From Pseudomonas sp. MM211 (GTDB taxonomy: Bacteria > Pseudomonadota > Gammaproteobacteria > Pseudomonadales > Pseudomonadaceae), in contig NZ_CP081942.1 in the NCBI RefSeq assembly GCF_020386635.1, positions 4,588,001 through 4,652,000 of the forward strand: a stretch of 64,000 nucleotides of DNA, given 5' to 3'. The notes beneath the pieces were generated by a model, which made no database searches, was not told the DNA's origin, and was given only the letters and a program-made list of their open reading frames with translations. The translations under genes and the position numbers were made by a program. Below, piece after piece: positions 59,450 through 64,000 of this stretch; position 1 is the stretch's first letter; every line of letters begins with the position of its first letter.

Positions 59450-60742
59450 TCACCTTTTATGCATCACAGCCGTTCCGCAGGTCGCCACCAGGCTCAGGCC
59501 TATCGACTCGGACGCCAGCCACTCATCGAACCTGGCAGACGCCGTGGCAGTGGTTTTATCCGCACGTAACGGGTGCACATAACTGCCCCACATCAACATC
59601 TGTAACGCCTGCAACAAGACACCGGGTTCTGCGGAAAACGCCGGCAAGTGACGCAAGTCGAAAAATGATTTTGGCCCCGAGCCAAGCGCCCGCAGCAGCG
59701 GATCGAAAATCGCTTCCGGCCCCGGAATCGACCCGATCGGCGTGGCAAAAACCAACCCGCCTGCTGGCGGCATCGATGGCAATGCCATGAACTGGAGGCG
59801 ATCCAGTTCGGCGAGATGTTGCTCGGCGCCGATGGCCTGAGCTTGTCGTTGAAACACATCCAAACGCTGATGCTGATTGCGGGCGGTGTCCTTGACCGTT
59901 TCGCGCAGAGCGGTCGACGGCAGGCCGGCAAGAATCGGCTGAATATTGCCTGGAATGGATAGGCTATCCATATTCTCGAAGCAGTCTGCGCTACCGATAT
60001 AGGTCAGCTCGGCCTGCGCCACGATCCGATGCACGTCGGCAGAATGTTGTGGTCGCCAGAAATCGGTCAGGAAGTCATGGGCCAGATAGGTCAGGTGCTC
60101 TTTTTCCAGGGCAGCCAACTCATCCTTGAGGCCCGGGTTGTCTTCGAACGCCCCTGCGCCGTTATCCGCCAGGCTGCGAAGAAGCTCCACGCCGTGACGA
60201 ACAGCCTCTGCCGAATCCCCGGGCATGGCCAAGGAGACCTCATGCAGCACCTTCTGAATGGCGGTCAGCCGTGTCGCACCGGGGTAACACATATAGTGCA
60301 GATAAAAGAGGCCGCCCGGTTTCAGGTAGCGGTGCAGTGCCTTCAAGATGCTGGCCTGAGCCTGAGGCGGCAACCACGACCAGGTGCCATGGCAGGCGAT
60401 GAAGTCGAACGGCTGCTGATCCTGCTTGGTGAAGTCAGCAAAGCTGGCTTCGATGAACTCTACGTTCGTCAGCCCAATGCTCTGCGCAGCCTGCCGGGCC
60501 AGTGCAATATGCCCAGCATTGAAGTCGACACCCACGAACTCCCCTAGAGGGTTGCTCGCAGCCGCCACCAACAGGTTGATGCCTGCGCCACAGCCAAGCT
60601 CGCAGTATCGATACGGGCGACCGATATCCGGAGCTCTACACGCCAGGCTGGTCGCTATGTAGCTCATCCACACCGGCTGCATTTCCTTGTGAAAATGCAG
60701 CGGATAGGGAACGTCGATCACATAGCCCTCTCGGCGGCTCAT
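59450..60742 (-). CDS. SAM-dependent methyltransferase with PF10119-type regulatory domain
   Basis: A 430-residue cytoplasmic protein. The N-terminal Rossmann domain has the SAM motif YCELGCGAGINLL (47-57), the acidic Asp73 in FVGVDFN and FDFIACHGTWSWL. From about residue 210 it reads YLAHDFLTDFWRPQ and TYIGSADCFEN, the pattern of the methyltransferase regulatory domain family that includes protein lysine methyltransferases of Rickettsia. Substrate unknown. The frame opens with TTG at 60748, but the ATG at 60742 has GGAG eight bases upstream. It lies between receptor and importer genes in the same direction, with a terminator ahead, so it may be transcribed partly by read-through. Confidence 0.82.
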   Translation of the reverse strand: MSRREGYVIDVPYPLHFHKEMQPVWMSYIATSLACRAPDIGRPYRYCELGCGAGINLLVAAASNPLGEFVGVDFNAGHIALARQAAQSIGLTNVEFIEASFADFTKQDQQPFDFIACHGTWSWLPPQAQASILKALHRYLKPGGLFYLHYMCYPGATRLTAIQKVLHEVSLAMPGDSAEAVRHGVELLRSLADNGAGAFEDNPGLKDELAALEKEHLTYLAHDFLTDFWRPQHSADVHRIVAQAELTYIGSADCFENMDSLSIPGNIQPILAGLPSTALRETVKDTARNQHQRLDVFQRQAQAIGAEQHLAELDRLQFMALPSMPPAGGLVFATPIGSIPGPEAIFDPLLRALGSGPKSFFDLRHLPAFSAEPGVLLQALQMLMWGSYVHPLRADKTTATASARFDEWLASESIGLSLVATCGTAVMHKR

Positions 60743-60790
60743 TGGCAATCTCCAGTCTTGGGTAAAGCAAACGCATCAAAACGCCAAAAT

Positions 60791-60827
60791 CCAGCCTCCT
60801 CATACGCTCGGCGTACGAGGAGGCTGG
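60791..60827 (-). terminator. Terminator of the TonB receptor gene
   Basis: Arms CCAGCCTCCTCATACG and CGTACGAGGAGGCTGG match at 15 of 16 positions across a 5-nt loop, with TTTT following on the minus strand. It lies 22 nt past the receptor stop, ahead of the methyltransferase gene. Confidence 0.8.
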
Positions 60828-60849
60828 ATGTACGGTTCATACAGCCCGA

Positions 60850-62946
60850 TCAGAAACGGCTGGTAAACCCGACGTAGAACGTACGCGGATCGCCGTCACC
60901 GTAGTCGTCGTCGGTTTCCACGGCATCATTGAAGACGTTCTGTACGCCAGCGCGCAGCGTCAGGTTCTTGTTGACGGCATAGTTGCCACCCAGATCCACC
61001 GTGGTATTAGCTTCAGCGAAGCTGTCGGCCCCAGTCGCGGAAGGCCGGTATAACTGCTTGCCAAGATATTGAGTCGATACGTAGGTGGAGAGCTGGTTGT
61101 TGACCTGCCACTCGAGCAGCGCATTGGCAGTCCACTCGGGAGTCATCAACAACGCTTCGCCTGTCGTGGTGTTCTCCGACTCGATCATGTAGGTCGCGTT
61201 ACCGCTGAACGACACTGTGGTGCTGATCGGCACGCCGAACGACATCTCAACGCCACTGGTCTTGGCTTCCTCGATGTTGTACTGCTGGGTGTACCAGATT
61301 CCATTGACCTGGCCCAGGAAGCCGTTCTGCATCATGTCCTTGATTTTGCTGGTGAAATAGGTCGCTTCGAAACGGTATTCGTTTTCGTCGAAGGCCACAC
61401 CCAGCTCATAGTTGGTGCTGATTTCGGGCTCCAGATCCGGGTTACCAACCATGAAGCACTGACCGCCCATGTAACCGAGCGGTGCCAGCGACGTACACCC
61501 CATCCCCATCGATGAAGTGCCCGAGCTCAAGGAACGCTCTTTGAGATTCGGTGCGCGAAAGCCTTTGGAAACCCCGCCCTTGATCGTCCAGGCCTCGGCA
61601 GGGTGATAAACCAGATAAGCACGAGGACTGGTGTGGGCACTGAAACCATCGGTGCGATCAGTGCGCAGACCCAGCGTCAGCGTCAGGTCATCACGCAGGA
61701 AAATCTGATCCTCGGCGAACACTGCCCAGGCCCATCCTTCCGGGTTCTTGTCGGCAGTCAATGCCTCGGCCTGGCCTGGAGGGATGAACGCAGCGATGTT
61801 GCCGATGTTGCCAGGGTTCTCGACCTCCTCCTCCTTGTATTGCAGGCCTGCGGTCAGCCATTGGCTGAAGCCCAGCTCGAAAGGCACGTCGAACTTGAAG
61901 TCGGCGACGGCTTCCTTCGACTTGGCGCCGCCATTGGCACTTTCGAGCTCATCAGCTTTGTTCTCGAAGGTGTTGACGTAGAGATCGAGCTTGGTACCCA
62001 CCTCGCCAAAACGGCCTTCGTGGCCGATGCCGAAACCGCGGCTGATCATTTTCGAAGACCCGAACGTCTCATTGGTATCGCCTGCGGCTGCGCGCGCCTC
62101 CACGTCATCGAACGAGCGGGCACGCTCCTCACCAGCAGATGCATCGACACTGAAACTGTGGTTCTCCGAGGCCTGCCAATTGAGCTTGGCATTGACGTTC
62201 TTCGACAATGCGCCGGTCGATCCCGTGGAGTTCGAATCTGACTCACGATCACTGAAGCTGCCACCAAGGCGCAGCCCGAGACTATCGGTCAGCGGGCCAC
62301 TGACGTTGACGCCGATCTGCGATGTATCGCCCGAGTCGCTGGGCTGCGGCCGGCTGTAGTTGGAGGTGATCGAACCACCCCACTCAGGCGAGACCTTACG
62401 TGTGATGATGTTGATCACCCCACCCATCGCCTCCGAACCGTACAACGACGACATGGCGCCACGTACCACCTCGATACGCTCGATGGACTCGGGCGACAGC
62501 CAGTCCAGATCCTGAGGAATGGTATCAGGGCGGTGGCCCAACAGTTGCGAGCTGCCGATGCGCTTGCCGTCGATCAGAATGAGGGTGTATCGATCCGGCA
62601 TGCCACGAAAGGAAATCTTCGAACCCGCGCCGGTTGCCGAGTAACCGCCAGTGACACCAGGCAGCGTGCCGAGCACTTCGGCAATGCTGGCCATCGGCTT
62701 ACGCTCGATGTCTTCGCGCGTGACCACGCTGATACTGGCCGGGGCATCACGCAGATCCACTTCCGTACCTGCGGCGGTCACCACCGTGGAACCGAGCTCC
62801 ATCGCAGAATCATGGTTCTCGGCAACATGCAAAATGGATGCGTCGTCAACGAGATCATTTCCGGTAGTTTGCGCAGTCGCAGCTGGCGCACTGAACGCCA
62901 GCATGATGGCCGTGGCCAGCAGGTTCGGTTTGTATTTCGGATTCAT
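60850..62946 (-). CDS. TonB-dependent outer membrane receptor, CirA/FepA-like
   Basis: A 698-residue receptor: signal peptide about 1-25 ending ATAQ, a TonB box region near ELGSTVVTAAGT, the plug domain (SISVVTREDIERKPM, ISFRGMPDRYTLILIDG, ERIEVVRGAMSSLYG, GVINIITRKV) to about residue 190, then a 22-strand barrel ending in the aromatic strand FYVGFTSRF. The plug is closest to catecholate receptors. In PAO1 the pirA receptor and pirRS lie beyond cysM, so this may be a relative of PirA, but it is shorter and the match is by position only. A tandem repeat ahead of it suits activator control. Confidence 0.9.
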   Translation of the reverse strand: MNPKYKPNLLATAIMLAFSAPAATAQTTGNDLVDDASILHVAENHDSAMELGSTVVTAAGTEVDLRDAPASISVVTREDIERKPMASIAEVLGTLPGVTGGYSATGAGSKISFRGMPDRYTLILIDGKRIGSSQLLGHRPDTIPQDLDWLSPESIERIEVVRGAMSSLYGSEAMGGVINIITRKVSPEWGGSITSNYSRPQPSDSGDTSQIGVNVSGPLTDSLGLRLGGSFSDRESDSNSTGSTGALSKNVNAKLNWQASENHSFSVDASAGEERARSFDDVEARAAAGDTNETFGSSKMISRGFGIGHEGRFGEVGTKLDLYVNTFENKADELESANGGAKSKEAVADFKFDVPFELGFSQWLTAGLQYKEEEVENPGNIGNIAAFIPPGQAEALTADKNPEGWAWAVFAEDQIFLRDDLTLTLGLRTDRTDGFSAHTSPRAYLVYHPAEAWTIKGGVSKGFRAPNLKERSLSSGTSSMGMGCTSLAPLGYMGGQCFMVGNPDLEPEISTNYELGVAFDENEYRFEATYFTSKIKDMMQNGFLGQVNGIWYTQQYNIEEAKTSGVEMSFGVPISTTVSFSGNATYMIESENTTTGEALLMTPEWTANALLEWQVNNQLSTYVSTQYLGKQLYRPSATGADSFAEANTTVDLGGNYAVNKNLTLRAGVQNVFNDAVETDDDYGDGDPRTFYVGFTSRF

Positions 62947-63067
62947 AGACGTCCCTTCAACCCCATACGCGTCACGCCCAAGTGGGCAGAAATCGGCGGA
63001 CGGGGATGTCGGAACTGATTACTCAGGCAGCCATTCTAGAGGCGTCCCCGCCGTCACAACGGCGCAA

Positions 63068-63101
63068 ATGATAGTAAATATCATATGAGAGTAAACGTCA
63101 T
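63068..63101. promoter_or_regulatory. Tandem 17-bp repeats, likely response-regulator site
   Basis: ATGATAGTAAATATCAT (63068-63084) is followed at once by ATGAGAGTAAACGTCAT (63085-63101), 14 of 17 identical. On the receptor strand a TAGAAT -10 box lies at 63033-63038, so the repeats fall at about -42 to -75, a place typical of OmpR-type activators. The first copy is itself a dyad (ATGATA-N5-TATCAT). Confidence 0.6.
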
Positions 63102-63109
63102 TTACACTC
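63087..63109. promoter_or_regulatory. Dyad GAG-N-GTAAA-N5-TTTAC-N-CTC
   Basis: A 23-bp interrupted palindrome overlapping the second tandem copy and the end of the kinase gene. Its right arm contains the TCATTTACAC word shared with the binding-protein promoter. It may be a second site for the same regulator or an alternative view of the same site. Confidence 0.45.
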
Positions 63110-64000
63110 TATACACTTTGCTCGCGAAGCTCGGCGGCCGGCAGCAGCAGGTGCATTTGCAGGCCGCTCCCAGGCGGGCTTTCGGCCCACAGGCGGCCGC
63201 CCTGCAAGGCAATGGCGCTGCGAGCGATGCTCAGGCCAAGGCCAAAACCACCATCACCAGGACGCGCGCTGTCCAGGCGCGCGAAGGGTTCAAAAATGGT
63301 TTCCAGGTAACGGACATCGATGCCTGGCCCGCTGTCGACCAGGCGCAGGTGCCAGTTATCCCCTTTCTGTTCTCCCAGCAGACGTACGCTGCCATCGGCT
63401 GGTGAGTGTCGGATGGCATTACGCAGCAGGTTCTCCAGGGCCTGGGCGAGACTGGTCAGATTGGCGGCGACCAGGCAGCTTTCATCCACCTGGAACAGTA
63501 ACTGGTCGCTCGACCAGCCCGTTTCGAAACAGGCATCCTCGACCAGCATGTCCCAGAGCTGCACCAAGCGAATCGGTTCACGGGCGAACTGCGGGCGCTC
63601 GGAATCCAGCCAGGCCAGCTCCAAAGAGTTTTCCACCAGGCGCTGCATGATGGTGATTTCACGGTCCAGCCGCTGGCGCAACACCTGCGGATCGCTCTCG
63701 CCATCAGCGGCCACCCGCAGTCGGCTCAGTGGCGTTCGCAGTTCGTGGGACAGGTCGCGCAGCAGGCGTCGCTGGTAGGCGACGGTACCCTGCAGGCGCT
63801 CGGCCATATGATCGAACGCGCGTCCCAACTCGCCCAGCTCGTCCTTGCGGGCAGCTACCGGTGGCCCGACGCGGGCGCTCAGGTCACCGGCGCTCAGGGT
63901 GGTGGCCTGTCGGCGGAGAATCACCAGTGGCGCGATGAACAGGCGGTACAGCAACGTGCCAAGCAGTATCGCGAGCGATGCCGGCAGCACCTTGCGCAGG
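63109..64000 (-). CDS. Sensor histidine kinase (5' end outside window)
   Basis: About 297 residues of an inner-membrane kinase are visible: the end of a membrane helix (LAILLGTLLYRLFIAPLVI), a HAMP domain (RRQATTLSAGDLSARV to FDHMAERL), the dimerisation helix with RDLSHELRTPLSRLR carrying the phospho-His, and the ATPase domain with NLLRNAIRHS, VDSGPGID, FEPFAR and GGFGLGLSIA. The periplasmic sensor and likely the paired regulator gene lie beyond 64000. Its position beside the receptor suggests it senses the siderophore or metal state. The stop is within the operator region, so receptor control and kinase gene are tightly packed. Confidence 0.9.
   Translation of the reverse strand, partial: LRKVLPASLAILLGTLLYRLFIAPLVILRRQATTLSAGDLSARVGPPVAARKDELGELGRAFDHMAERLQGTVAYQRRLLRDLSHELRTPLSRLRVAADGESDPQVLRQRLDREITIMQRLVENSLELAWLDSERPQFAREPIRLVQLWDMLVEDACFETGWSSDQLLFQVDESCLVAANLTSLAQALENLLRNAIRHSPADGSVRLLGEQKGDNWHLRLVDSGPGIDVRYLETIFEPFARLDSARPGDGGFGLGLSIARSAIALQGGRLWAESPPGSGLQMHLLLPAAELREQSV

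Noticed and set aside
63066..63112. Fur box in the receptor promoter
   Set aside because: The best alignments to the 19-bp consensus match only 11 positions; the tandem-repeat reading explains the sequence better.

Overview
The window looks like chromosomal DNA of a Pseudomonas. By eye it is GC-rich with strong G/C at third codon positions, which makes many antisense open frames. Gene content and order match what I recall of P. aeruginosa PAO1: putP-putA; dapA-bamC-purC; the tol-pal operon with ybgC, ruvABC, yebC and aspS; a Dps-like gene, a membrane cold-shock protein, slyX, HIT, oprD and proS; then hda, purMN, mazG, relA, rlmD and cysM. Several genes differ from PAO1, and the REP and MITE-like repeats suggest the mendocina/oleovorans/alcaligenes side of the genus. 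That placement is inference.

Layout. 1-6 kb: 3' end of a penicillin-binding/transglycosylase gene, a VF530-type small protein, and the proline catabolic pair putA and putP separated by a MITE-like element. 6.3-8.3 kb: a small accessory segment with an exported alpha/beta hydrolase behind a likely repressor operator, and a serine recombinase. 8.4-17 kb: purC (unusual long form), bamC, dapA, gcvR, bcp, a TusA-like gene, bepA, nadA and ilvE. 17.2-29.3 kb: tRNA-Lys, queC-queE, the full ybgC-tolQRAB-pal-cpoB operon, ruvCAB, yebC and aspS. 29.5-36.5 kb: dps-like, csd-membrane protein, slyX, HIT, oprD-family porin after a long AT-rich leader, proS and a lipoprotein. 36.5-45.8 kb: acyP, a TlpA-like lipoprotein, a PilZ-like protein, a frameshifted yihY/brkB gene, arsC, wrbA, DUF2069, a REP cluster, hda, a PerM-type exporter and DUF2066. 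46-55.2 kb: purM-purN-DUF3108, a 58-residue protein, DUF2058, mazG, relA, rlmD and cysM.

55.4-64 kb is the most interesting part: a complete FecBCD-type ABC importer, a SAM methyltransferase with a PF10119-type regulatory domain, a CirA/FepA-like TonB receptor and a sensor kinase running off the end. A tandem 17-bp repeat lies about where an activator would bind ahead of the receptor gene, and a 10-bp word from it recurs ahead of the binding-protein gene. I read this as a ligand-sensed metal-siderophore uptake regulon. The role of its methyltransferase is unexplained, and the importer ATPase has an aspartate in place of the first P-loop glycine.

Most of the window is core housekeeping: envelope stability (Tol-Pal, BamC, BepA), recombination (Ruv), purine, lysine, NAD and queuosine synthesis, and the stringent response. 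There is no rRNA, no CRISPR array and no prophage.
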